This document shows, piece by piece, positions 11,803 to 23,900 of a DNA stretch of 64,000 nucleotides. The DNA is taken from contig NC_134845.1 in assembly GCF_965363235.1 (NCBI RefSeq), positions 80,506,413-80,570,412 on the forward strand, written 5' to 3'. A model generated the notes under the pieces. It did not search any database and had not been told where the DNA came from. It saw only the letters and a program-made list of their open reading frames with translations. Both the position numbers and the translations under genes were made by a program. Source of the DNA: Mytilus galloprovincialis. Taxonomy: Eukaryota; Mollusca; Bivalvia; Mytilida; Mytilidae. The first letter of the stretch is position 1, and every line of letters begins with the position of its first letter.

Positions 11803-14433
11803 ATGTCTAATTCAGTTTATCCTGACCCCTCCTTAGCTCTAATAGCCCCCCTTTCTAAAAATATTATACATTTGCAATTAGGTAATAAAACAGTTGATTC
11901 GTTAGTTGATACAGGTGCTTCAATTTCTTGTATATCATTAAAATGTTTACAAAAATGTTTGAAAAACATCAAAATACAAAAAAGTACACAATCTGGAATT
12001 TTTACTGCTTGTGGAATGAGCTATCCAATTTTAGGAAAAGTAGATGTTGAATTAAATATAGATGATTTAATTATATATCAAGAATTAACAGTGCTTGAGA
12101 ATTTGACTTTTAATATAATTTTAGGAATAGACTTTCTTAAAGCTAATAAAGCTCACATAAATTTTGAAAATAATACCTTAGCAATTCAAGAAAATCTATT
12201 GAATGTACCTTTAAATAATATAGAGACTATGGATGAACATTATGCACATGTAAAAACTATAGCAGTAGAAGTTATTCCCCCACACTGTGAAATGATTATA
12301 CCCGTTAGGCTTTCTGTAAGGCATCGCAATAACAGTACAGTAATTCTTGAACCAAACTTTTCAAATGATATTAAAAATTTGGTTGGTTCAAAAGTGGTAG
12401 TTAATGTACAAAATGGAAAGGCTTTGTACAGAATTCTAAATCCTACTGGATTAAGCATAACATTATATAGGAATAAGAAAGTAGCCAAGGCTTTTGAAGT
12501 AGACAAAAATGGTATTTTTGCCTTAAATGATAATAATTCAAAAGAAAAATCTATTAAAGTTAATAAATATCAGAATGTTGAAAAAGAGTTGGGAATAAAA
12601 ATAAATGAAAACTTAAATGCAAATCAAAGGAAACAGTTAACTGAGCTTCTATCAAGGAATAGAAACGTTTTTGCTAAAGACATTACAGAGTTAGGTAAAA
12701 CTAGTTACCACTACCACAGAATTGATACAGGTAATGCACCACCTGTACAATCAATGCCCTACAGGCAAACACCACAAATGAGGCAAGAAACAGAAAAACA
12801 TATTGATATAATGTTAAAAAATGACATTATAGAGGAATCAAACTCTCCATGGTCATCCCCAATTGTATTAGTTCGCAAAAAGAAAAGTAATATGGATGCA
12901 AAACAAGAGTATAGGTTCGCGGTAGACTATCGTAGGCTTAACAAATGCACATTAAGGGCAAAATTTAGTATTCCTAGGATAGATGATGTTTTTGACACAG
13001 TTGCTAATTCAAAAGCTGTAATATATTCAGTACTGGATCTCATGAGTGGATTTTTTCAGACACCCTTAGATCCAGAAACAAAACACAAATCTGCATTTGT
13101 AACACATCAAGGTATTTACCAATTCAAAAGAATGAGTTTCGGGTTAACAAATGCACCAATGGCTTTTCAAATGCTCATGACAAAAGTTTTAAAAGAATTG
13201 AACTGGAAAGTTGCTTTAGTATACATAGACGACATTTTGATTTTTAGTAAAAGTTTTGAAGAACATTTAAAACATTTACAATTAGTTTTTGACAAACTAA
13301 AACAAGCAAATCTTACACTAAATCCAACAAAATGTCATTTTGCAAAAGAAGAAGTACATTATTTAGGTCATATTTTGTCCAAAAATGGTATTAAAGTAAA
13401 CCCTGAAAAAACATCTGCTGTGCAAACATACCCAATACCTAAAAATATCAAACAATTACGTAGTTTCTTAGGATTATGCAATTACTACAGAAAATTTGTG
13501 CACAATTACTCAAAAATTGTAACTCCACTTACACAATTAACTCAGAAAAATAAGAAATACATCTGGACACAAGATTGTCAAGCAGCTTTCGAAACATTGA
13601 AGCACAGCCTTGTCTCAGCTCCAATCTTAGTGTTCCCAGACTTTGAGAAACCATTTGTGTTGTCAGTGGACGCTTCTGATTATGCTATTGGCTATGTCCT
13701 TGGACAATTAAATCCAAACACAAAACTTGAACATGTCGTAGCCTATGGTGGTAGATCACTGAATAAAAATGAACAAAAATGGCACATAAACGAAAAAGAA
13801 GGGTTAGCACTTAAAGAGGGAATAAAACATTTTAATCCATATTTGGCCTCACACAAATTTACAGTTTATACAGATAATATAACTGTTCGTTGGATAGATA
13901 CAATTAAAAATATACAAGGGAGACTAGGTAGATGGGCACTTGAACTTCAAGGATATGACTTCGAAATAATGCATAGACCTGGGAAGAAAAATAATACAGA
14001 TGCCTTGTCAAGAAGAGAGTATGAAAAGATAGGTCCAGAATATTTTCCGCAGAATGAAATTGAACAAACAGTTGCAGCCATGAGCAATAAGAAGTACGAA
14101 ATCATAACATTTGATTACAAAGGAGATGACGAACAGCAACCCAACATTCTTACAATAACAGATACTGGTAATGAGGATGATGAAACATTAGAAAACATTG
14201 ACCCAGAACAGTTTAAGAAGCGTAAAACATTTCGGCACCTTCAAAGACATTGCCCAGATTTTGTTGAAATTTTTAATTACAAATTAGATGGCCAAGTACC
14301 TGAGGAAAGACAGAAAGCTAGACAACTGGATGCGAAAGCCTTCCATTACGAAATTGATAATGGTATACTTTATCATTTTTTAATGCAAGATCTAGAAGCC
14401 TACCAAAAGGACAAAACATGGTTAAGCAGCTAG
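11803..14433 (+). other. LTR element pol, protease-RT-RNase H region
   Basis: The open frame shows an aspartic protease signature (LVDTGAS, near residue 35) and a Gypsy-type reverse transcriptase. RT landmarks include SPWSSPIVLVRKKK, FAVDYRRLN and the YIDD catalytic box near residue 476. An RNase H follows (LSVDASDYAIG, VYTDN). The order and spacing fit the Gypsy superfamily. No gag-like zinc knuckle precedes it. Confidence 0.9.
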
Positions 14434-16493
14434 CAATACCAAGAACCCTACGGAAGGAGGTTTTAGAAGCTTTCCATGACAATATTGTTGGATGTCACCA
14501 AGGAGAAGAAAGGACATATGAAGCTGTACGTCAACGATATTACTGGCCAAACATGTATACAGATATCAAGACATACATTAAGACCTGTGAAATCTGCCAA
14601 AGATCTAAAAGAAATACACACAGCCATCCATTGCCATTGAAACCAATGCCAATAGAAGAAGTTTTTTCAAGATGGCACATGGATATTTTAGAACTCCCAG
14701 AGACTCCAGAAAAATATCGCTATTTATTGTTGGTGGTTGATAGCGGATCCAAATGGTGTGAAGCTTTTCCCATGAGAACACAAGAAGCAACAGAAGTAGC
14801 CAACATCCTGTTTAGAGAGATAATTGCCCGTTTTGGTGCACCACGCTGTATTGTATCTGATCAAGGTGCCAATTTTCTTTCAAAGCTTGTTGCAGCTTTA
14901 TGTGAGCTTCTCCAAATCAAACGCCACTATACAAGTGCATATCATCCACAAACAAATGCAGCATGTGAACGGATGAACTCATTCATTGTCCAATCTTTGA
15001 GAGCTCAACTGGAAAAACAGACAGATTGGCCAAACTATATAGCACCTATAATGATGGCTTATAGAATGACACCAGCTACTCAGTCTACTCAATACTCACC
15101 TTTTCACCTTCTCTTTGGACAAGAAATGAGAGCACCTATTGATGTTGCCTTAATTCCAAAGTCAACATTGCCTAAAAACCATAGAGAATACCTCAATAAA
15201 TTTATTAAGGACCTCCTATTAACAAGGGATGTTGCTGCAGAAAACACAAAAAGAGCACAAGCAAAATACAAAACACAGCATGACAAAAGAGCAGTGAAAC
15301 CCACATATTTACCTGGTGACAAAGTAATGCTATTTTGTAAAAAGGTTAAAAAAGGTCAAAGTCCAAAATTAAAAGTTAGGTGGACAGGCCCATTCACAAT
15401 AACAAACCTTGGACCCCCCGACTGTAATACTTTTAAACTAAGAAGGGACAGCGATAACAAAATCTCAAAGAAATTAGTTAATGCAAGTCGTCTGAAAGTA
15501 TTTAACAGTAAAACAGACCGCCCTGACTACCTCCTAGATGACACTGATGATCCATTTGAAGAAGATGAGAATGATGAAGGTGAAAATCAACAAGTCCAAA
15601 ATGAAGGCCCTGAAAATCTAACACAAGACACAATATTGAATTCTCAACCCAAAAATGCACCCAAGAATAATCAAAACAAACATTGTCAATCAAAACTTTC
15701 AAAGCAAAATAAAGCAGTGCCTCCTCACAATTCTATAGAAAACAAACAAAATACAAATAAAACTGCTCAACAAGCTACCACAGAAATACAAATTACACCT
15801 GATGATGTTGAAAAGATTATATCATCGGCATGGGTAAACAAGAAACTATGCTACAAAATAAAAATTAAAAACATGTCAAAAACTGAATGGGTACACCAAG
15901 ATAAAATCCCAGAGAATATGAGAAGAGAATTTCATGAAAACAGAACGCATACTGGTAAAAAGAGAAAAAGACCATTACTAGGAAACAAACATCAATTTTT
16001 TGAACCTTCAAATGAACCACAAAATGTAACTGCAATAGACCAAAACAATGATGTTAAATATAAACAAAGACCAAAAATAAATTGGGATAAATTTCCAGTG
16101 CAAGCTGTAAAACTAGAAAATAACAGATTTTTCGTCAAAACCATATTGAGAAATAATAGGATATCACATTATCAACCCTTACACAGAGTAAATGGAGAAG
16201 ATCAGCATGCTTTTACAAACTTGCTTGATTATTTTTATGGTGACCAGTTTTATAACATTATGCTGACCCTTACAGGCAATTCACAAACAAAAGATATGGG
16301 ACCAGCATGTTTTGTTACAGGCTCTCACATTACACATTTTAAAATAGAAAATAATGTCCCAAAATGTTTCATACACTATGAGGAAAAACATATTTATGAT
16401 CCAGAGTGGGTACCGTTTGAAACTTGTCCCCCAGGACTTCTTAAAATTTTCCAAAATAAATATGAAAATGAGTGGTTGAGATGTTATAACTAG
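14418..16493 (+). other. LTR element pol, integrase region with chromo-like tail
   Basis: It begins with an HHCC zinc-binding segment (HDNIVGCHQ ... CEICQ) and continues with the catalytic core (DQGANF and TSAYHPQTNAACERMN blocks). A GPF-like C-terminal segment (VRWTGPF) follows, then an unusually long tail of about 300 residues. Two stretches in the tail (near WVNKKLCYKIKIKN and near KCFIHYEEKHIYDPEWVPFE) resemble chromodomain-like modules of Gypsy integrases. That resemblance is by eye only. Confidence 0.85.
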
Positions 16494-18368
16494 ATATTCA
16501 AGTAGTATTATACATGTTATGAGCATACATAAATGCATTGTGACAATATTCTTTTGTATCGTTGAAAAAATGTTATTTTTGTTCTGAATTTCTGGTTAAA
16601 GTACACAATATTCAGATTAGTTATAGTGTCTGTTAATTTAATCCTGCTGGACAAATGTATTGATTACATTAGTAGTTCTTACTATTAGATCCTTAAATAT
16701 TGCAGGTGGACGGCACATCTACTGATGTACTTTTAAACCAAATTTACTTCAGATTATACAAAATGTACTTTATCAATGATACAAATAGAACTATCAAGTG
16801 TTCCCTATACATACATTGTGTATAGGCATCACTGTTTTGAGCTGTGTTTTTTTTTTATTATGACTTAAAAGATTTTTAGCTACAAAGATAAAATAATTAA
16901 GGAGTACTTAATAAGGAAGTGCAAAATAAACTGACATACAGTTGAATAATATATAAATTAGAAAAAAGAAGAGAAAGTATAGGAAATTAAGGAAAAATAT
17001 AAAGGGAAGAGAATTAGACATTCTTACATGTAGTATGTTATTTATTGTAATATTCATAAATTGGTAGTTCAGTTACTGGCCTAAAACTGTGGTATTCTAG
17101 TGAATATTTAAGAGATAAATAAAAAAAAAAATCCCTCGATTCAAATGAATTAATTATGATAAGAGATAAGGGTTAATTGGTGTCATGTATGATTATGATA
17201 TTGGTTGCACTTACATTCATGAAGTAACCTTCCAATGGTGGACCCACACAATGATGGAATGGTGGACCCACAAAATGATGAAATGGTGGACCCACACAAT
17301 GATGAAATGGTGGACCCACAAAATGATGAATTGGTGGACCCACAAAATGATGAAATGGTGGACCCACAAAATGATGAAATGGTGGACCCATAGAAGTGAC
17401 CATATTGTGCTTTTAAAAGTTAATGAAGACAAACAATGATGCACATATAATATTTTTCTAGTGAAAATTTATTTAATATTATAGGAACTAATTAGCAGAG
17501 ATTTGTGATATATAATATATATATAGTGACATTTTTATAACCGTGCATGAATAGTGATGAAGATGAAGAGACAATGAGATGTTAAAGTTAAAACTTGAAC
17601 CAGAAATATATAAACATTAATCCGTAAAAACTATCAACCATGTGTTTCCCCAAAAATAATGTTAACATGGAATATGACGATTGTGCTCAAGAACAAATAT
17701 ATCGCCTATATATATGTATTGAATATGTTTTTAATACAAAAACAGTTATTATTGCTTATTGATATGTTTTTCTTATGATATATTATTGATATTGTTTTGT
17801 GTTTCAGTTATATTAATTAGATAATTCTTTGATATATTACATACTTATGGGTTAGGCATAAAGTAATTTAATTTTTAAGGATGATATTTATGATATGATT
17901 ACTAATATTTTTAACTTGTAGCTGATGACCGATATGGATAAAACATTGATAATCTTATCTTTCAGCTGTATTGTATATATTGCTATTTTTATGCCCCCTT
18001 ATGCACCCAGAAATACTTCATGAAGTATGCAATGAGCTCATTGTCATTAACTATGTGAGAGTTGGACTTGTCAATATTAGTGAACTTCAGAGACCTTCCC
18101 TGATATGGACAACCTAAACTTGATCATTCCCCATCCAGGAACATGTATACATATATATATTTAGTAATGTTTTATTACAGGAACTTGAATCAGTGAAATT
18201 TATTAATGTTTTCACAATTTTTTTTTATATATATTGTAATATTTCATTGACAGAAATCAGAAATTCAATTGTTGGTATATGATGTGTGTATTATATTAAT
18301 CATTTTTATGATGCATTTTGTATTTTAATTGAAGATTGCAGGAGCAATCTTGGCGACGAAGGGAAGGG
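16494..18368 (+). other. 3' non-coding part of the LTR element
   Basis: About 1.9 kb between the integrase region and the 3' LTR has no recognisable frame, env-like region or host gene. It holds the 24 bp minisatellite at 17235-17391. It ends in GAGCAATCTTGGCGACGAAG, then the purine run GGGAAGGG that directly precedes the 3' LTR as a polypurine-tract-like sequence. Confidence 0.7.
17235..17391 (+). repeat. 24 bp minisatellite, about 6.5 copies
   Basis: The unit is GGTGGACCCACA followed by (A/C)AATGATG(A/G)AAT. Copies differ at only a few positions. The unit length is a multiple of three, so several frames stay open on both strands, which makes false protein predictions. It lies inside the LTR element. 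Confidence 0.95.
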
Positions 18369-19039
18369 TATAACCAGTATATTTTAGATGTCAGAATGTT
18401 AAAATGTGGAATTCAAATCATTGTTATAATTTAGTATTATAGTTAAGATATTTAGCACTAGCTTAAGAAATAATTTACTTGATAAATAGTTAATATAAAT
18501 CTTCACAATTTTAGATAAGTGTAAAGCAAATTATTATGTAATCCCCTGAGGCCTAAATGACAATAGAGAATTAAGGATTAAAGAAGTGTTATATATATAC
18601 AAAAAGGATTTCTTACTTTTTAAGATGATTTAAGTTATGTCACAAAGACTTGATATTTGGGAATATAGATAAATAAGCATTATTATGTAAATTAGCTATT
18701 TGAGTATTAATGTTATGTAAATTGAATAATGATACAATATATATTAGTTGACCATGTAGTTTGGGACACTTGCTTTATAGTCACGTATTGGACACTGGTG
18801 TTATAGACTCGGATTTATATCAGACATACTGTTTTATTATGTCTCATGAACTTATGTGATTATTGTGATTATTGTGATTGATAAACTATACTGAATGCTG
18901 AATTAATAAACATTATATATTGAACTTTGAATCTGTGTTACGTTGACATGTATTCATATAAAAGCTACCAGCTAGTTCCCCCAACCTAGCAAGATGAATA
19001 ACCAGGTCAGGAACGTGCAATGTACTGGCCTTGGTTATA
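18369..19039 (+). repeat. 3' LTR
   Basis: Same length and, by reading, the same sequence as the repeat at 10887-11557. It is followed by the ATAC target duplication at 19040-19043, after which the LINE sequence resumes. Confidence 0.95.
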
Positions 19040-19634
19040 ATACCACAGGTAAGAACTACCTCAACTGAATCTTTTTTCTCTGCCTGTAGATAATTTGTGT
19101 TACAATATTTATGCTTTGTATGCTGCATTAACAGCTTGCATTGCAACTGAAATTTTGTTTTTTACATTTTAAAATTTGAAAGATTTGAAATTTTTACCTA
19201 TAAAAAAAATCATAAATTTAAAAAAAAAATATTTTAAACTGCAAATTTTTTAAAAATTCAGTGCTTCATTTTTGGTATTTTGCAAGATACATGTATATGC
19301 TAATTACAGAGGCGGATTTAGGGGGGGGGGGCAGCCCCCCCCCCCTTTTTGGGAAAAAAATTGGTTGCTTATATAGGGAATCACTGAAGCGAGACTGGAG
19401 CGGGCCCCCTCTTAGGTCAGTCAGTGGGCCACCACTTATGAAAATTTCTAGATCCGCCACTGATTTGCTTAGAGTTAATTTTTGGTGCTGCTTTTTATTA
19501 TTTATTGCATGCTGCATGCCTTGTTTTATTTGTTATTGCATATGTTTTTATATTCGGTGAAAAGCTCATTAGAGCTGATGTTTGTATTGTTTGTCAATAT
19601 GCCGAATCCAAATAAAGTTTTACTTACTTACTTA
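19040..19634 (+). mobile_element. LINE fragment, 3' piece with (ACTT)n tail
   Basis: After the target duplication the frame that ended in ILEI upstream continues as PQVRTT, the usual C-terminal motif of this LINE type. The remainder is decayed. The 3' end is AATCCAAATAAAGTTTT followed by a short (ACTT)n tail at 19619-19634, typical of Jockey/CR1-like elements. A TIR repeat (19307-19461) interrupts it. Confidence 0.8.
19307..19461 (+). mobile_element. Non-autonomous TIR repeat with GGCGGATC ends and G/C tracts
   Basis: It starts CAGAGGCGGATTTAGGGGGG and ends TAGATCCGCCACTG, giving imperfect inverted ends around a C-tract and a GGCCCCCTCTTAGGTCAGTC core. A reverse-oriented copy is at 44549-44701 and a decayed one at 20088-20362. 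No transposase frame. No certain target duplication at this copy. Confidence 0.75.
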
Positions 19635-20924
19635 CCTAAATTACCGGTTCCTTTAATCTGCCGGCAAGTTCTAAATAATTCCGGAACATTCCTGTGTGCC
19701 ATACCGGAAACGAGTCCAGTTATTCTTTTTGGAATTTTCAGTTTTACTTTCGTTTTAGTTTAATCATGTTTTCGTTGTTTTCTGCACACAATTTATTGAA
19801 GCTAATTAAGGCAAAAGTTTAATATTTGATATTATTTGAGAGAAGGTTTTAATAATTTTATCATCGTCATGATCGTTGTTTTATGAAAAAAAATAAACCC
19901 TTTCGCTTTGTTTGATCGAAGGTTCTAAAAAAAGAAAGATGAGAGTGGAAATTTTCACATTTGACTACTGTGCTATAGAAACAACAAATTCAATGTACTT
20001 TTGAAACACTAGTGAACAGTCTTTCGTAACAGATAGTCTCAGGTAAAGAAACTATGACCTTGACATTTTTTTTTAAATACATAATTGAAAAAGGGGGGGG
20101 GGGGGTATTGTTTCATTGCAAAAAAAAATATGGGAAGTTTATTTTTAGTAATCAACAGCCTTTTCAACTGCAAAAATGTATATTCTGTACCAATTCATCT
20201 CGATACATATTTAGTGTTCCAACAGTGTTGTCACCCTCTTTTCTGGGATTTTTTTTATTGTATTGTTTATTTAGGAATCACTGAAGCACCACTGTAAGGA
20301 GGCCCACTCTTTGGCAGTATGCAAGCTCCATTTATGAAAATTTAATTCTGGATTTGCCACTGACATGACTGATTATCAAAACAACCATTTATCATGTTTA
20401 TATTTATGTGTTCATTTGTGTTTATACTTTGTACATAATTTAAATTAGTCTGTCAGTTTTCTCATGTCAAATGCATACCTGTTAACTGACCCATATCCTG
20501 TGGGACTTTCACCCTATACCCAGGATTTTTGAAATACCTCCTGGGTCATCAAATAGCTTGTGAATTCAGAAAATGAACTGTTTTCACTCAATTCTTGAAC
20601 TTTAAGACTGATTTCATAAGTGATTTTTCTTTGAAATACTGACAAATTCGTTAGTCTTTCCTTTGAGTTGCATGCGAGGTATTTTATCATGCATATCAAT
20701 TTTCAGCATTTATTTAACAAATCAAAAAAAAAACCAATACTTTAATTACTAAACAATTTAATCTCACAGTTTAAAAGCAATCTTGTTAGATATTAGTGGT
20801 TTTTTTTAATTACATTATTCTTGAAAACTATAGCATTATAACAGCATTAATCACACACTGTCATCATATTGAATGTAACACAATATGAATATAATTTGAC
20901 GAGAGTTTTTTTTACTTTACAGAA
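19635..20924. other. Non-coding region upstream of the PARP gene
   Basis: No coding exon is recognised. It holds the decayed GGCGGATC repeat (20088-20362), with a G-run of about 13 at its left end. A 5' untranslated exon of the PARP gene may lie here or further upstream; none can be proven. Confidence 0.4.
20088..20362 (+). mobile_element. Decayed copy of the GGCGGATC TIR repeat
   Basis: It shares the G-run, AGGAATCACTGAAGC, a GGCCCACTCTTTGGCAGT-like core and TTTGCCACTG at the right end. About 130 bp of unrelated sequence occupies its middle and the left terminus is lost. Confidence 0.6.
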
Positions 20925-23900
20925 ATGGCAGAATTTGACAGACAGCATCAAGTCAGTTTGAAATTTAAACACATCAAAGTGCAGGTGATCACTGGGTTGT
21001 CTTATAATGAACAGGTATGTAAACTATAATATAGAAAAATACTGTGGATTCAAATTATTATTCGATTGAAACTAATTTTCATCGATTTCTAAATTACCAT
21101 CCTGGAACCTCAATTTCATTGTATAATGAAAAATAAATTTTCAATAAGTATGTAATACTATGCAGACCTTGGTAAAACCATAAAGTCACATATCCACAAA
21201 CCATTCAAATAGGAAAACCGATGGTCTAATCTATATGAAAATTGGGGAAAGGAGAAACACTTATCATGCTTATGGATCTCATCTACAAACTACAACTACT
21301 GAACATCAGGTTCTTGACTTAGGACAGGTGCAAAATACCCATTTAGCAAAAGGTTTTATTCTTTCTTTTTTGACAGACAGATGTTGTAGTCAACAGCACA
21401 TCACAGAAGCTCAACCTTACCGATGGACTGGGTTCCAAGGCTTTATTCAAAGCAGCAGGTGACCAGATTCAATCAGAAATATCAGCCAAATATCCTGATG
21501 GTGTCGTCTGTGGGGAGCTGGCTATATCAGGGGGACATAACTTATATAGTGCCTTAGTTTTCCATTGTTTTCTCAAGAGATGGACAGAAGGTGACAAGGA
21601 CAATGCTGAAAAGGTTAATAATCACTCATGCATAGAATGTAGGTCAAGGTGTCATTGGTTGATTACTATTTAGAAAGGAAACAGTCCACTATAAGCAAGA
21701 ACAAGTTGATCGACTCCCGATGTTTTTTTGTTATATTGTGTCTTTAGATTGATGTTAAATGTTTTAAGCCCTGTCTGGTACATCATAGCATTTCAAAAAA
21801 AGTCTGTGCAATGTATCTAAATAAAACAGCATTATATGATAACATCAGTTTTGAAATCTCTTGTGATACTTTGTAAATTATTTCTCTTTGATACATCAGG
21901 CATTATGGAAATCTTTAATATTTTGTATTCACAAAAAAAGAACTATTTTTTCTGAGAAATAATAGCTTTGTCATTTGTTTTAAAAAATTTCATGTTTTCT
22001 ATTTATTATCCATTGTTAATATATTTTCAAGAGTATTAATTTTTTTCACCGTTTATTGTCATCCAAAATTAGCAATATTTGTTCACTACAAAACTATGTA
22101 CTAATCAAACAGTATTGGAAAGCAATTGACACAAAACATATCAAAGTAAATTATTTGATTTTCAAATAGGTTTTGAAACAGATAGTGACATCGTCGTTAC
22201 AAGAAGCTCATGAAAAACGTGATGTGCGGTCTATCACATTTCCTGCTTTGGGTCGTGGGTTTAGCAACTTTAAGGCAGACAATGTTGCCAAGTTAATGTT
22301 CCAGTGTATGGCCGACTTTGAAGAAAGTCTAGGTACTGAGCCAACAGTTAAAGATGTACGATTTGTCATATTTCCAGGGGATGAAGAAGGTGTTGAAGTA
22401 AATATTTTATTTTCTATTTATTTATCGCAAAATTAACATACACATGTATATAGAAAAAAGGATTGTTTGTTAGTTTAGACTTGAGAGACAACTTTCAAAC
22501 AAAGACCAAGGGATGTAAAATAGAGCCAAAGGATACCAAAAGGATATTCAAACTCATTTATACATAACTCAAAAAACAAATTGACAATTTCATGGCAGAA
22601 AATGAGAAGAAACCAAAAGACAAAATATAACATTTAAAACTTATAAAAAAGATGTAGCAAAATGAAACCCATCAAAATTTGGAGGTGATGTAAGGTGTTC
22701 TGAAACAGTAAGCAGATCCTGCTTCACATGTGATGCCTGTTGTATTTGTAGACATCTTACATGCATATGTAGGCTGACTAATCATATCATAGTAAGGTGA
22801 TACCATAAATCTTGATTATAAATGTGTTTTCATAAACTTTTGACAAAAGGTTTGCTTTGACCTTTGACAAAAATATAAAAATTTCCCAAAACTTGAACCA
22901 CATATTTTTTTCATTAGAAATACATCAGTTCGACAAACACTATTTTTCATCATTGATAAGCTTAATATTTCCTTAACAGTAAAGCATGATAAAAACTTAT
23001 AGCAGATTTTACAGAGTTATCTCCCTGTAGTGTTATGTACAACCTTTATATTACATGATTTGTTAACTCACTTTGTATACTATTGTTGTCTGTGACAAAA
23101 AAAGTTGTGATTTTTTTTTTTAAATAGAATACAATTATAAATATAAAGGAAAATCCCAATGACATTTTATTTATAAATTAAATCATTGTTTTGCAGGCTT
23201 TTATTGAAGAAGCAAAACACAGAAGTCAGAATGTTGTCACAACTATGGGTAAGATCAAGACGTTTAAAATATATGAGGGTCTGAATGGGGTTTACAAGTT
23301 CGAGAAACATTGGCAAAAGCGCAGAATAATTTAAGCAATGAATAGAAAGAAAGAAAAAAGGGCATAAAATAAAGAAAAAAGAAAAATAGGGTGCTAAAAT
23401 TGAAAGAATAGAGAACATCGTTTAAAAAAAAGACCTGAAAAATTCAAGACTACAGAAATATATGACTGCTCATCTGATGTGACCCTCTTATATTAAACAA
23501 ATAATTCAAGCCACTGAATCGGTTATTTGGCCATGTCAACTTCAAAAAGTATATTCAATATCTCATAGAGACATGAATCATTTATTTATTTGCAAATGGA
23601 AACTTATAATTTTTAATTAAATTTTAAATTATTGAAATAAGAGAATATAATGAAGATACTGATTAAACACAATTAAAACCAATTAAGTCTGTAACAAAAG
23701 TTTGGTACATTTACTTGTAGGAATGAAAACTTAATAAACATTCTGGTTATCCCTGTTTTTGATAATAAAAATCAAATACTTAGAAATTCTCAATTTTTTT
23801 TTGTATTTTAGAATATTCCACAGATATAGGAAATGTTAGGTTCACACTAGTTCGAGGATCATTAACAAAACAAGTGGTAAGTAGAGGATATGATGAATAT

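Larger units (their letters stand above)
10887..19039 (+). mobile_element. Gypsy-type LTR retrotransposon, young insertion
   Basis: The element is bounded by two 671 bp direct repeats that look identical by eye. They start and end with the 7 bp inverted pair TATAACC/GGTTATA and are flanked by a 4 bp target duplication ATAC (10883-10886 and 19040-19043). Inside are a protease-reverse transcriptase-RNase H region and an integrase region in Gypsy (Metaviridae) order. I do not recognise a gag region. Identical LTRs imply a geologically very recent insertion. It looks near-complete in outline, with at most about one visible break in pol. It lies wholly inside an older LINE copy. Confidence 0.95.

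Noticed and set aside
17173-17444. Open frames with WWTHKMMK-like or GPPFHHFV-like repeat peptides on both strands
   Set aside because: They arise only because the 24 bp minisatellite unit is a multiple of three; no gene context.
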